DNA of 64,000 bases from a virus, in IMG/VR virus record IMGVR_UViG_3300025120_000034, positions 1-64,000 of that record. One strand, written 5' to 3'. This document shows, one piece after another, positions 16,676-24,170 of this stretch; the first letter of the stretch is position 1; every line of letters starts with the position of its first letter. Made by a program: the position numbers and the translations under genes. The notes beneath the pieces are model-generated. The model was given only the letters and a program-made list of their open reading frames with translations. It searched no databases and was not told the DNA's origin.

Positions 16676-16703
16676 CAAAAGTAATAAAGAAAGGGACCGG
16701 CAA
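16676..16703 (-). promoter_or_regulatory. full Bacteroidetes promoter, leaderless type
   Basis: On the minus strand TTG (16703-16701), 17 bp, TACTTTTG (16683-16676), TAGC, then the ATG at 16671. Confidence 0.65.
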
Positions 16704-16746
16704 ATGCCAATCCCCCTCCCTATCTAACCAAATGAATTATAGGAGA

Positions 16747-16878
16747 TTAGCCACTACAGCTCTCGCAGTCCTCTGGGGAATCTATGTTACAGGTAATCTC
16801 TCCGCTCTCTAGTTTGTCTTCTGACTCTTTAAGCTTCTTAGGGTCAAGGAATGATATGTCGAACTCTTCTTCTTTCAT
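16747..16878 (-). CDS. 43-aa Cys-containing small protein
   Basis: A short minus-strand frame: acidic N-terminus MKEEEFDISFLDPKKLKESE and a Cys-rich end ITCNIDSPEDCESCSG. It is the outermost minus-strand gene next to the divergent control region. Three cysteines in 16 residues suggest metal binding or a disulfide. Coding is supported by good codon pattern and position only. Confidence 0.4.
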   Translation of the reverse strand: MKEEEFDISFLDPKKLKESEDKLESGEITCNIDSPEDCESCSG

Positions 16879-17600
16879 AGTATCTGGGGTTAGGGCACAA
16901 GCATCCTCTTCTCACGTACTTAGTTAATACGATTATGATAGCCGAGTTTATAAAAATGCTGGGAGCTATCTAAAGAACTCTTGAATGCGGCCACCGCAAG
17001 CATTCGAAGATGTTCGTTCGTTCGCTAAGCTGATGCGAAGTTACACGAAAAAAATGACAAAGTCAAGTCCTTTTCCTGTTTAGTATGAATTCAACTGTCC
17101 ACTTGAATGCGAAGAAAGTGTAAGCTCCAAGTATGCTATATGCTAAAAAAATCATCACGCAAAAATACACATTTCTTTTAATTGATGATACAGCTACACC
17201 CGGTTTTTTTGGGAGTAATGTTTACTAGTGGGATTATACATACATAGGGACGATTGGCTGAGCAAACCGAAACGCATTGCACAGACCCACCCCCACAAAC
17301 TTTCTCAGGGTTGCGCTAAATGTTTTGGCTTTTTGGTCCAGCCTATCCGGTGAGCACATCGCATCTATATCAACCTAAGGGATACGCCAACCAATGACAG
17401 ATGGAATCGATTCACTATCGAGCACCGAAGACCTCAGGTACAATCATCCCCCTTGCGTTAGTCAATCATATAGTACTACCCATGTGTGGGATGTTAACAT
17501 CTGTTGGCAAGTACTGGATACTAGAACAAGATTGATATCCGTTATAGAACCTGTAACGCGATAGCTAAATAGATATAACATAACCCCTAACACACTGATA
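16879..17600. other. gene-free divergent control region, origin candidate
   Basis: About 720 bp without a convincing gene on either strand, between divergently transcribed halves of the genome. It contains an imperfect hairpin with arms GAATGC/GCATTC near 16984-17006, and the 10-mer CTTGAATGCG twice (near 16980 and 17103). There are also poly-A/T runs near 17045, 17143 and 17203, and a motif CCGTTATAG near 17541 like the repeated early element downstream. It is the best candidate for replication origin and early promoters; this is inferred from layout. Confidence 0.45.
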
Positions 17601-18089
17601 ATGAGTAAGTTAAACATCACATTCAAGAGAGGCATCAACACGATGGACCTGAGAGCCGCGGGATACGGAGTCATCCAGCAGAAGGTCACCGACGTATTCG
17701 TCGATGGTGAATTCAAGATGTTCATCGCAAAGGACGAAGTGCTCAAGGAGTACACTGCATACGAGGACAATGACAGCGAGATGTTCGCTGGAGGATTGAC
17801 CTTGAGAGAGTGCAAGGAGAACGTTGAGCGCGTCCTGTTGAAGGAGGCTCGTGAGGACAATCAAGACGCATACGAAGACGCGTTACTTGAGCGGCGCTTC
17901 ATGCGCAGCGTCAAGGATGTTTGCACTACTCCAAGTGAGCGGTTCGAGGCTCAGGAAGCCATTGATATCGCACAGGCTAAACTGGATGCATTGCAGTCTG
18001 AATTCGAGGCGATACTGGACCGCCTTAAGGACCTTATGCCTAGCCACGCACGGAGCGCGGCGCAAATTAGATTGGGCTCTGCACAATAA
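17601..18089 (+). CDS. first early protein, hypothetical
   Basis: 162 aa. The N-terminal half is beta-rich (NITFKRGINTMDLRAAGYGV) and the C-terminal half helical with a coiled coil (FEAQEAIDIAQAKLDALQSE, FEAILDRLKDL). It is the first plus-strand gene after the divergent region, so probably the earliest expressed. Its last codons, GCA CAA TAA, form the CACAATAA box of the next repeated element. No family was recognised; it could be a host take-over protein. Confidence 0.65.
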   Translation: MSKLNITFKRGINTMDLRAAGYGVIQQKVTDVFVDGEFKMFIAKDEVLKEYTAYEDNDSEMFAGGLTLRECKENVERVLLKEAREDNQDAYEDALLERRFMRSVKDVCTTPSERFEAQEAIDIAQAKLDALQSEFEAILDRLKDLMPSHARSAAQIRLGSAQ

Positions 18090-18121
18090 AGTAAATGTTG
18101 AATCCGTTATAGCTGTATAAC
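18082..18121 (+). promoter_or_regulatory. repeated early element, copy 1
   Basis: CACAATAA (overlapping the stop of 17601-18089), CCGTTA, and TATAAC just upstream of the gene at 18139. Looser than the other copies in spacing (26 nt between boxes). Confidence 0.4.
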
Positions 18122-18138
18122 TAAAACCCCGATAGAAA

Positions 18139-18465
18139 ATGTGGATTGATGACAACGTTAGTTTGGTGTGCATTGAAGCGATGGCACTGGAAAACATTAA
18201 AAATGATAGTGAAATGACTCAGCGACAAAGAGCAATGCTCAAGGATATTCAAGAAGGAGAAAACGACGGAATCGGAATGGGTTACAGCGAATTCGACGGC
18301 ACAGGACTCACACCAGAGGAGAAAGGCGTTCTCGGTTCATTGGTTGCAGCCGGATACGTTTACAACTCATTCGAAGGGCAAGAAGGATTTGAGCCGATGT
18401 ACTGCTCTACCATGAAAGCACCGAGACTGATTGACGAAAGCATGCATGACCACACAATAAAGTGA
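18139..18465 (+). CDS. hypothetical early protein
   Basis: 108 aa, acidic. The N-terminal part MWIDDNVSLVCIEAMALENI is helical. The later part, GMGYSEFDGTGLTPEEKGVL followed by GSLVAAGYVYNSFEGQE, resembles a short winged-helix-like fold ('GLTPEEKGVLGSLVAAGYV'). It is preceded by one copy of the repeated early element and ends inside the next. No function assigned. Confidence 0.6.
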   Translation: MWIDDNVSLVCIEAMALENIKNDSEMTQRQRAMLKDIQEGENDGIGMGYSEFDGTGLTPEEKGVLGSLVAAGYVYNSFEGQEGFEPMYCSTMKAPRLIDESMHDHTIK

Positions 18466-18490
18466 GATTGAGGAGCGTTAACATTATAGA
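18453..18490 (+). promoter_or_regulatory. repeated early element, copy 2
   Basis: CACAATAA, 24 nt including GCGTTAAC, TATAGA. It is followed by a hairpin (GGGGAG...CTCCCC, about 18494-18517) before the ardC start at 18532. Confidence 0.5.
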
Positions 18491-18531
18491 AACAGGGGAG
18501 GCAATCCAGTCTCCCCACAAATTGAAAGAGC

Positions 18532-19452
18532 ATGGCTAAAGTAGATATTTATAAGAAAGTGACTGACCGAATCGTAGAAGGTTTGGAGTCAAAAGGTCTC
18601 CAGTGGTTTCGTCCTTGGAGCGGAGGTGACGGCATGATGTCTCCAATCAATAACTCGACTGGCAAGGCGTACAAGGGAGTCAACACCCTGTTCCTATGCG
18701 TAGAGCAGATGGAGCATGAGTATCCGCACAACGAGTGGTTGACATACAAGCAAGCTGTTGCCAAGGGGGGGCAGGTTCGCAAGGGAGAGTCAGGCACATG
18801 GATTGTCTTCTGGAACATCGTATTCCGTGGAGAGGACGGCAAGTTCTACCGAAAGCATCAGGATATCCCGAACGGCATGAAGTACGACAAGATTTTCACT
18901 CCTCGCTCTTGGAACGTATTCAACATCGCCCAGTGTGATGACATTGAGCCGAGACGCAAGCCTGTTGCTCCAGTCGAAGGTGTGGGCGAATTCACACCGA
19001 TTGACAAGGCTGAGAGAGTTTACAAAGAGCAGTACCCGAAGGACAATCGTCCAAGCCTGTCTCATGGAGGAGAGCGTGCGTTCTACGTTCCGTCACGTCA
19101 CCATGTGCAGATGCCGAATCCAGAGACGTTCGTCACCAACGACGATTACTACAAGACCTTGTTCCATGAGCTGGTTCACAGCACTGGACACGAAACAATC
19201 TTGAAGCGACTAGACAAGGTTGCAGCATTCGGAAGTGATGCGTACTCCAAGGAGGAGTTAGTTGCTGAGATTGGGAGTCAGTTCCTTGTGGGCCTCACTG
19301 GAATCAGCCCAAAGGATGATGAGCAGAATAGTCAGGCATATATCAATGGATGGGTTAAAGAGCTAAAGGATAAGCCAAAGATGGCCCTGTCAGCCGCGAC
19401 CAAAGCGATGAAAGCTGTGGACTACATGCTGGACGAAAAAGAGGAATCATGA
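18532..19452 (+). CDS. ardC: ArdC-like antirestriction protein
   Basis: 306 aa. Residues ~1-130 form the ArdC N-terminal ssDNA-binding domain (LQWFRPWSGGDG, NEWLTYKQAVAKGGQVRKGE, FTPRSWNVFNIAQCD). The C-terminal part is a zinc-metallopeptidase-like domain with the HELVH core (residues ~213-220, LFHELVHSTGHE) and a downstream EELVAEIGSQFL helix giving the third ligand. ArdC of plasmids protects incoming DNA from restriction. Early position and the absence of GATC in this genome fit a phage under restriction pressure. The match to the family is good along the whole length. Confidence 0.85.
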   Translation: MAKVDIYKKVTDRIVEGLESKGLQWFRPWSGGDGMMSPINNSTGKAYKGVNTLFLCVEQMEHEYPHNEWLTYKQAVAKGGQVRKGESGTWIVFWNIVFRGEDGKFYRKHQDIPNGMKYDKIFTPRSWNVFNIAQCDDIEPRRKPVAPVEGVGEFTPIDKAERVYKEQYPKDNRPSLSHGGERAFYVPSRHHVQMPNPETFVTNDDYYKTLFHELVHSTGHETILKRLDKVAAFGSDAYSKEELVAEIGSQFLVGLTGISPKDDEQNSQAYINGWVKELKDKPKMALSAATKAMKAVDYMLDEKEES

Positions 19453-19514
19453 GCATCGAGGAGCTACAGGAGTTATACGGATTGGAGTGGATTGACTATG
19501 TCGATTGCCTCTAG
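19449..19514 (+). CDS. 21-aa peptide coupled to ardC
   Basis: A short frame whose ATG overlaps the ardC stop (ATGA). Sequence begins MSIEELQELYGLEWIDY and ends with Cys-Leu. It is acidic and helical. Translational coupling supports expression, but length is too small for certainty. Confidence 0.3.
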   Translation: MSIEELQELYGLEWIDYVDCL

Positions 19515-19544
19515 GAGAGCGTTAACATTCGTTCACATACTACG

Positions 19545-19581
19545 CACAATAACAAGGAGAGTCCTGCGTTATTACTATAGA
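19545..19581 (+). promoter_or_regulatory. repeated early element, copy 3
   Basis: CACAATAA, 23 nt, TATAGA, with GCGTTATTAC between. An inverted repeat AATAAC...GTTATT with inner GGA/TCC brackets the spacer. A GTTAACA motif lies ~20 nt upstream. Confidence 0.55.
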
Positions 19582-19604
19582 GGTTCAATTAAACACATTA
19601 AGAT

Positions 19605-19988
19605 ATGATGAAAGCAACAGGAAGACAGCAACACTTTAGCCTTATAGGATTCGTTCCCTCCCCTATGGAGATGAAGGTTCGAGATAGCATTCGGCTACTC
19701 TACACCAACATGCCCGGAGTCAACGTCGATGGTGTCAGCGCAAGGATGGAGTTTGAATGCAAGAAAGGTGGATTCCGAACCAAGGTCAACGTACACCTTA
19801 CCATAATGACTGGCAAATCACCGAATATGGTCCTTAGCTGCGATGTACCAACAGCTATGGCTCTTATGGATATGTATGGTCTGCGTCATCCGTTTGACAT
19901 GCTGGGACTGGAGTGCACTTTGTTGAGCAGAGACTACAAGAAATCGTATGAGATTCTACGGACTCGTACACAATCCATAGCATCATGA
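19605..19988 (+). CDS. hypothetical early protein
   Basis: 127 aa. It looks beta-rich (GRQQHFSLIGFVPSPMEMKV, RMEFECKKGGFRTKVNVHL) with a helical end (DVPTAMALMDMYGLRHPFDM). The start is an ATG-ATG doublet at 19605/19608. It follows a copy of the repeated early element and is coupled to the next gene by an ATGA overlap. No family was recognised. Confidence 0.6.
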   Translation: MMKATGRQQHFSLIGFVPSPMEMKVRDSIRLLYTNMPGVNVDGVSARMEFECKKGGFRTKVNVHLTIMTGKSPNMVLSCDVPTAMALMDMYGLRHPFDMLGLECTLLSRDYKKSYEILRTRTQSIAS

Positions 19989-20158
19989 ACAAGCCGTTTG
20001 ACAATTCTCCGAACCCCTTTCTACAGCTAAACCTGTCGATAGAAGAGATTGTAGAAGCATACATATTTTTCAGCGATGCCGACCACGAGGCCCAACTACT
20101 TGTGATTGAGGCACTTGACAAGTCATACAACGTAAGAGACTTAATTAACTTTCGTTAA
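19985..20158 (+). CDS. small hypothetical protein
   Basis: 57 aa beginning MNKPFDNSPNPFLQLNLSIE and continuing helically (EIVEAYIFFSDADHEAQLLV). The ATG overlaps the upstream stop (ATGA). Its 3' end reads into a GTTAACA motif that heads the next repeated element. Coding is supported by overlap and amino-acid pattern. Confidence 0.5.
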   Translation: MNKPFDNSPNPFLQLNLSIEEIVEAYIFFSDADHEAQLLVIEALDKSYNVRDLINFR

Positions 20159-20167
20159 CAACACAAG

Positions 20168-20204
20168 CACAATAACAGCAAACCTGCCGCGTTATTACTA
20201 CAGA
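20168..20204 (+). promoter_or_regulatory. repeated early element, copy 4
   Basis: CACAATAA, 23 nt, TACAGA. The spacer holds CGCGTTATTAC and an AATAAC...GTTATT inverted repeat with inner GCA/TGC. Almost the same as copy 3. Confidence 0.55.
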
Positions 20205-20232
20205 AGCAGTTTAATCTTTTAATCTAATTGAC

Positions 20233-21402
20233 ATGAGTAAATCTAAATTCACACCACAGGAAGCGTTAGCGCAAATCGAGAGCAAGCTCTTGGGAGATAA
20301 CGAGTCACGACAATCTATCGTGCTATCAGTATTGAAGCAAGAGGTGGAGAAGACCAAAGACCAATTCGGAGTCCCGCAAATATGGAAAGATTTCCGAGAG
20401 TACAGGGTAGCTGTAAAGCTATCGTTGATTGCAGAGTTTCCCAATATCGTGGAGCTAATGGAGTCTCTGCCTCTACTTAATGATAGTGACTGGGATACAG
20501 ACGCGCCTCTCAAGCTAGCTGTCAGGGAATACAGGGAAGCAAATCCCAGCCGTGTATGGTACAAGTCAGCGTTCTTGGCGGAACTGAGTCGTATTGACTA
20601 CGTATTGAACCATGAGCTGAAGCACACCAGTCAGTACCTAGCCAACGTTGACCGCTCACTTCGAGAGATAGAGGAAGACATGCAGGACGAGGCAAAGTCT
20701 AACTTCAAGCGTAGCGAATACCTGAAGCGAATCAGTGCTGGAAACTACGAGGTGAAGGAAAGCTTCATGGATACGCTTGACAGCGTAGTCATAAACGGAG
20801 TTATTGTCAATCTTAAAAAGGACTCTGATAACGTATGGGCATTAAGTATAGATGGTATAGTTCTCACATGGTACGACACGCTTCGTGATGCTGTAATGTG
20901 CTTGGAAGAGCGGTTAGCTATCAATGAGAAGCGATGTATCGAAGAGGCTTTCAATGCCATCAAGCAAGGTAAGAGCGAAGGAGAGGCAGTCACTAGTCGT
21001 GGTTTCTCAAGAGGGGAGTTTGAGATTCTCCTTGAGGTCAAAGGTTTATCAAAGCCCGATGTATCCAAGTTTCATGTCATCAAGGGAGGATGGAGAGTGT
21101 ACGATGTTGTTGAGGCTGGCGAAGCTCAATCTCATGCCAGTGATGTAGAGATGGAAAAAGTCACCTCTGGTGATGGTCTATCATACAGCGATGCAGAAGC
21201 GTTGTGCAATCACCTCAGGAACGCTAAGAGTAATGCATCAGCCATAAGCTTTCAGCAGAATCGGGTTTCTGAATTAGTAGCTTCCCTTGACGAGGCTGAG
21301 GAAAAGCTCAAGGATTTGATGCACGCGAAGTCGATTATATCTCATCGCGGAGAGGAATGGGACGTGGTCTTAAACTCTAACCAACAGGTTAACATCCGTT
21401 AA
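20233..21402 (+). CDS. large hypothetical early protein
   Basis: 389 aa, mostly helical and charged. Visible regions: EALAQIESKLLGDNESRQSI at the start; a helical bundle with EMESLPLL-type segments; KESFMDTLDSVVINGVIVNL with a small beta unit (VWALSIDGIVLTWYDTLRDA, residues ~195-215); and a C-terminal coiled coil (FQQNRVSELVASLDEAEEKL, residues ~345-370). No enzymatic motif is apparent. It is the largest of the unassigned early genes and may target a host factor. Confidence 0.65.
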   Translation: MSKSKFTPQEALAQIESKLLGDNESRQSIVLSVLKQEVEKTKDQFGVPQIWKDFREYRVAVKLSLIAEFPNIVELMESLPLLNDSDWDTDAPLKLAVREYREANPSRVWYKSAFLAELSRIDYVLNHELKHTSQYLANVDRSLREIEEDMQDEAKSNFKRSEYLKRISAGNYEVKESFMDTLDSVVINGVIVNLKKDSDNVWALSIDGIVLTWYDTLRDAVMCLEERLAINEKRCIEEAFNAIKQGKSEGEAVTSRGFSRGEFEILLEVKGLSKPDVSKFHVIKGGWRVYDVVEAGEAQSHASDVEMEKVTSGDGLSYSDAEALCNHLRNAKSNASAISFQQNRVSELVASLDEAEEKLKDLMHAKSIISHRGEEWDVVLNSNQQVNIR

Positions 21403-21411
21403 CAAACGACG

Positions 21412-21448
21412 GACAATATTTCAGAACTCGGTGCGTTCTAACTATAGA
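21412..21448 (+). promoter_or_regulatory. repeated early element, copy 5
   Basis: GACAATAT, 23 nt, TATAGA. The arms have changed together compared with copies 3-4: AGAAC...GTTCT replaces AATAAC...GTTATT. A second hairpin TTCTA-ACTA-TAGAA covers the TATAGA box. A GTTAACA motif lies upstream. Confidence 0.55.
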
Positions 21449-21469
21449 AACACCACAAAACAATTCATC

Positions 21470-21712
21470 ATGAATATCAACTGCAATTCCAAAGCGTTAA
21501 TCCCAGACACAGCTCAGCTGACTGGAATGATTATGAATTACGAGGGAGGTTTAGCTAGTGCTGATAGCGTACTGGAGCTGTTCTCTGTGCTAATCCAAAC
21601 CGGATTAGTGTGGAGTCTACAAGGCAGCTATGGTCGCACTGCTAGGCACCTCATCGACGTAGGAAGTTTATCCGAGGATGGCACAATAACTCACGAGTTC
21701 CTGCCGTTCTAA
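21470..21712 (+). CDS. small hypothetical protein
   Basis: 80 aa starting MNINCNSKALIPDTAQLTGM. A longer GTG-initiated frame from 21431 would translate the repeated regulatory element, so the ATG at 21470 is chosen. The sequence is helical: MNYEGGLASADSVLELFSVL, IQTGLVWSLQGSYGRTA. It resembles short phage proteins of the 'ELFSxLIxTGLxWxLQGxYGR' type that recur in phage genomes without known function. Confidence 0.6.
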   Translation: MNINCNSKALIPDTAQLTGMIMNYEGGLASADSVLELFSVLIQTGLVWSLQGSYGRTARHLIDVGSLSEDGTITHEFLPF

Positions 21713-21719
21713 ATGTAGA
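21682..21719 (+). promoter_or_regulatory. repeated early element, copy 6
   Basis: CACAATAA (inside the upstream coding end), 24 nt, TGTAGA. It contains a perfect hairpin GTTCTA-AATG-TAGAAC over the downstream box. Confidence 0.45.
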
Positions 21720-21737
21720 ACCATTAATAATAGAATC

Positions 21738-22019
21738 ATGAGCTACGAATCATTCAGAAACAAAGAGACTTGGTTGCTAAATGTATGGGGATACATTGAT
21801 GAGATTGCCAGTGTTTGGCAAGAGACAGAAGCTGTAAATGATGCAATGACAATTAACATCACACCTCAGTATTGCCAAGATGTATTTGACATGCTAATAG
21901 AAAGCACCTACGAAACCATTCCCAACGGAGTCCTTAAGGATTTCATAGACCACAGCCTACAATCAATAGATTGGAACGAAGTGTTAACGCATGTTAAAGA
22001 CACAATAACAGAAAGTTAA
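21738..22019 (+). CDS. DUF7249-like small phage protein
   Basis: 93 aa. N-terminal MSYESFRNKETWLLNVWGYI and C-terminal SIDWNEVLTHV match a widespread phage/archaeal small family with an 'NxETWxxxxW' start and 'xxxDWxEI' end (often DUF7249 in annotations; named from memory). The central part is helical. Function is unknown. It follows repeated element copy 6, and its own stop region overlaps copy 7. Confidence 0.6.
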   Translation: MSYESFRNKETWLLNVWGYIDEIASVWQETEAVNDAMTINITPQYCQDVFDMLIESTYETIPNGVLKDFIDHSLQSIDWNEVLTHVKDTITES

Positions 22020-22039
22020 TCACGTTAATACAGTATAAC
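22001..22039 (+). promoter_or_regulatory. repeated early element, copy 7
   Basis: CACAATAA, 25 nt containing CACGTTAATAC, TATAAC, followed by CCCC and an AT-rich leader to the gene at 22058. GTTAAC is present ~20 nt upstream, as in copies 3-5. Confidence 0.5.
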
Positions 22040-22057
22040 CCCTTTAATTTAATTCAC

Positions 22058-22291
22058 ATGAATACGGAAACAGATAGAAACTTTAGTCTCACCCACGGCC
22101 CTGAATCAGGAGTCCTTAAGATTACCATAGGCAAGCTCACGTTATCAGTTACAACTATCAACAACAGACATGAAGCTGTAGTTTTTAGTGAGAGCGGTGA
22201 CACGGTCAGCCAGAAGAATGGAATCACAGACTTCATGGAGGTAGTTCATATCATGTGGAATCTTGAACGCTTGTCAAATTTGAACCGATGA
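22058..22291 (+). CDS. small hypothetical protein
   Basis: 77 aa, beta-rich: NFSLTHGPESGVLKITIGKL, TLSVTTINNRHEAVVFSESG, then a helix ending in MWNLERLSNLNR. It is followed without a gap by a coupled membrane peptide gene. No family was recognised. Confidence 0.55.
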   Translation: MNTETDRNFSLTHGPESGVLKITIGKLTLSVTTINNRHEAVVFSESGDTVSQKNGITDFMEVVHIMWNLERLSNLNR

Positions 22292-22374
22292 GTAATAACA
22301 CAGAAGAATTAGCTGTATCAATAGGATACATAGGGATATTTTTAATCTTAATCTATTTAACCTTAACTCAATGA
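22288..22374 (+). CDS. 28-aa membrane peptide
   Basis: MSNNTEELAVSIGYIGIFLI then LIYLTLTQ: a short hydrophilic head and one transmembrane helix of about 20 residues. Its ATG overlaps the upstream stop and its own TGA overlaps the next ATG (ATGA at both ends). That double coupling makes translation likely despite its size. It may be an envelope-acting early peptide. Confidence 0.45.
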   Translation: MSNNTEELAVSIGYIGIFLILIYLTLTQ

Positions 22375-22583
22375 ACATAACAGAAGAACAACCACTAAAA
22401 GAGCATGACAGGATGTTCAAACTGCACGACAGCGAGTCTGTTTGCAAACGTTTTTTAGACGCTTGTAGGCAATACGATGCAGGTCAACTTACAGTGCCAG
22501 AGTTCACTCAAAAGTGCATGGTGATTAACGATGACGCTGAAAGACTTGGCTTGACCGGCACGCTTAATTCATTGAAATCATGA
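22371..22583 (+). CDS. small hypothetical protein
   Basis: 70 aa, helical: EEQPLKEHDRMFKLHDSESV, CKRFLDACRQYDAGQLTVPE, FTQKCMVINDDAERLGL. The start overlaps the membrane peptide's stop and the end overlaps the next gene (ATGA). The operon 22058-22843 is thus a chain of four coupled small genes. Function unknown. Confidence 0.55.
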   Translation: MNITEEQPLKEHDRMFKLHDSESVCKRFLDACRQYDAGQLTVPEFTQKCMVINDDAERLGLTGTLNSLKS

Positions 22584-22843
22584 ACAAAGCCTTTCACATG
22601 TGGAAAAAAATGTGTGCAAACATGTTGATAATGTCGAGGAAAACCTCGAACTTTGTAGAACAGGCACACACAGAGAGGAAAGCATACAACAATCTGATTC
22701 GACAACAGAGCGTATTGCTTGATGAATACGAGGACTTAATAAAAGCCTATGATGAGAACAATAAAGATGTTGATAGCATCTCCGATAGTAATCCTCTGCA
22801 TACTGCTCCAACCAGTAGTGATGCTTCAGATGAGGTTGATTAA
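22580..22843 (+). CDS. small coiled-coil protein
   Basis: 87 aa. A basic N-terminus with MWKKMCANMLIMSRKTSNFV, a helical coil (ERKAYNNLIRQQSVLLDEYE, DLIKAYDENN) and an acidic, Ser-rich tail. Coupled to the preceding gene by ATGA. No function assigned; the charge separation resembles small phage adaptor proteins. Confidence 0.5.
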   Translation: MNKAFHMWKKMCANMLIMSRKTSNFVEQAHTERKAYNNLIRQQSVLLDEYEDLIKAYDENNKDVDSISDSNPLHTAPTSSDASDEVD

Positions 22844-22869
22844 AGAAGTTGAATCCCTAATTAAATAAC

Positions 22870-23406
22870 ATGAGCAATCATAAATTCAAGACCACGAACA
22901 TTCGTGGCAAGCAGTACGTAGAAGTAAACGAGCGTATCAAATTCTTCCGAGCTGAACAACAATACAATTTTTGGACCATCTCAACCGAGGTTACCATACT
23001 GGATAACAATGAAGAGTGTATCTGTAGATGCGTAATAGCAGACCTAGAGCAGCGTGTCATAGCGACGGGACATGCGCATGAGGTAAAGGGTAGCAGCAAC
23101 ATCAACAAGACTAGCTACGTGGAGAACTGCGAGACTTCGGCTATTGGTAGAGCGTTAGGGGTGTTAGGTATTGGAATTGACACATCCATAGCTTCAGCGA
23201 ATGAGGTAAAGGATGCAATTGCTAAGCAATCAGCACCGGAAAAACCTAAGAAGGAGTCGTCCGTAGATGATGACTACCAGAAAGCTGTTGACTATCTCAA
23301 GAAATCAGATGACAAGATGGACTCTTGGTCTAAGATTGAGAAGCAGTCGAAGACTAAGTTCAATGACGAGCAGTACAATCGTCTCGCTGAATACGCTAAG
23401 TCGTAA
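22870..23406 (+). CDS. ERF/Rad52-type single-strand annealing protein
   Basis: 178 aa. The N-terminal region carries a beta-beta-beta-alpha pattern (RIKFFRAEQQYNFWTISTEV, VTILDNNEECICRCVIADLE), then NKTSYVENCETSAIGRALGV and LGIGIDTSIASANEV. The 'SxxENxETSAxGRALxxLGI' block is characteristic of phage annealing-protein-like families. The next gene is a PD-(D/E)XK exonuclease in ATG/TAATG overlap, matching a Red-type annealase-exonuclease pair. The C-terminal ~50 residues are charged and flexible. Exact subfamily is uncertain. Confidence 0.65.
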   Translation: MSNHKFKTTNIRGKQYVEVNERIKFFRAEQQYNFWTISTEVTILDNNEECICRCVIADLEQRVIATGHAHEVKGSSNINKTSYVENCETSAIGRALGVLGIGIDTSIASANEVKDAIAKQSAPEKPKKESSVDDDYQKAVDYLKKSDDKMDSWSKIEKQSKTKFNDEQYNRLAEYAKS

Positions 23407-24170
23407 TGTTATCCATCAAGTTAGCCGAGGCAGTAGGTAAGGGTCACTTATCATACAGCTCAATCAAGTACGCCTTGCAAGACATGCGTCTGTGGGAGAT
23501 GTACATGAGGGGACAGCTAAGGAAAGAGTCTCCAGCGTTGGCGTTTGGCAGCATGTATGACTGCATGTTGTTTACCCCTGAAGATTTTGATAAGCAGTTC
23601 TCCATACTCAATGACAAGGAGAAGTGTGATGAGATAGGAGGCAGAGCTCCCAAGATGACTAACAAGTACAAGGCTTGGGTCAAAGACTATGAGGAGGACG
23701 CAGAACAACGTGGAGTCAGGTTGGTGAGCGAGGAGGATTACAAGAAATCTCTTGAGATGATTGAAAGGTTGAAGGTCACTGGGGTGTATGACAAATACCT
23801 CGTTGGTGACTATCAATATGAATTCAACGAAGAGATTGACGGATGTCCGGTTAGAGGATTCCTCGATTGCCTTGGGAGTGATTATGTATCAGACAGCAAG
23901 AGCACAATGTCGCTCGATAAGTTTAGGTACAATGTGTTCAGCTTTGGATATGACATTCAAGCTTACATATACATGGAGGTTCTCAAGAAGGAGAAGTTCT
24001 ATTGGGTAGCACAAGAGAAGGCTTATCCCTTTGCAATTGGTGTTTATCAGGCAAGCGAAGAAACATTACAATCTGGTGCTGATAAATTCAACAAGGCGGT
24101 AGACAGAATCAACTACTACCTAGACAATAAAAAAGAAACGGACACGTTTTTTAAATCAGGAATAATCTAA
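23406..24170 (+). CDS. PD-(D/E)XK exonuclease (RecE/ExoVIII-like)
   Basis: 254 aa. It begins with LSYSSIKYALQDMRLWEMYM, typical of PDDEXK_12 exonucleases ('SxSxIKxxxxxPxxY' motif). AFGSMYDCMLFTPEDFDKQF follows. The catalytic Asp and DxK lie in VRGFLDCLGSDYVSDSKSTM (residues ~150-170), then the QxxxY helix, YDIQAYIYMEVL (residues ~185-195). It degrades dsDNA ends to give ssDNA for the annealing protein encoded just upstream; the stop and start overlap by one base. Together they would drive recombination-dependent replication or concatemer formation. Confidence 0.78.
   Translation: MLSIKLAEAVGKGHLSYSSIKYALQDMRLWEMYMRGQLRKESPALAFGSMYDCMLFTPEDFDKQFSILNDKEKCDEIGGRAPKMTNKYKAWVKDYEEDAEQRGVRLVSEEDYKKSLEMIERLKVTGVYDKYLVGDYQYEFNEEIDGCPVRGFLDCLGSDYVSDSKSTMSLDKFRYNVFSFGYDIQAYIYMEVLKKEKFYWVAQEKAYPFAIGVYQASEETLQSGADKFNKAVDRINYYLDNKKETDTFFKSGII

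Noticed and set aside
17462-17864. Minus-strand frames opposite the first early gene
   Set aside because: They lack conserved motifs, overlap the convincing plus-strand gene and start in no promoter context.
21431-21469. GTG-initiated extension of the 80-aa gene
   Set aside because: The extension translates the repeated regulatory element also found before other genes, so it is noncoding.
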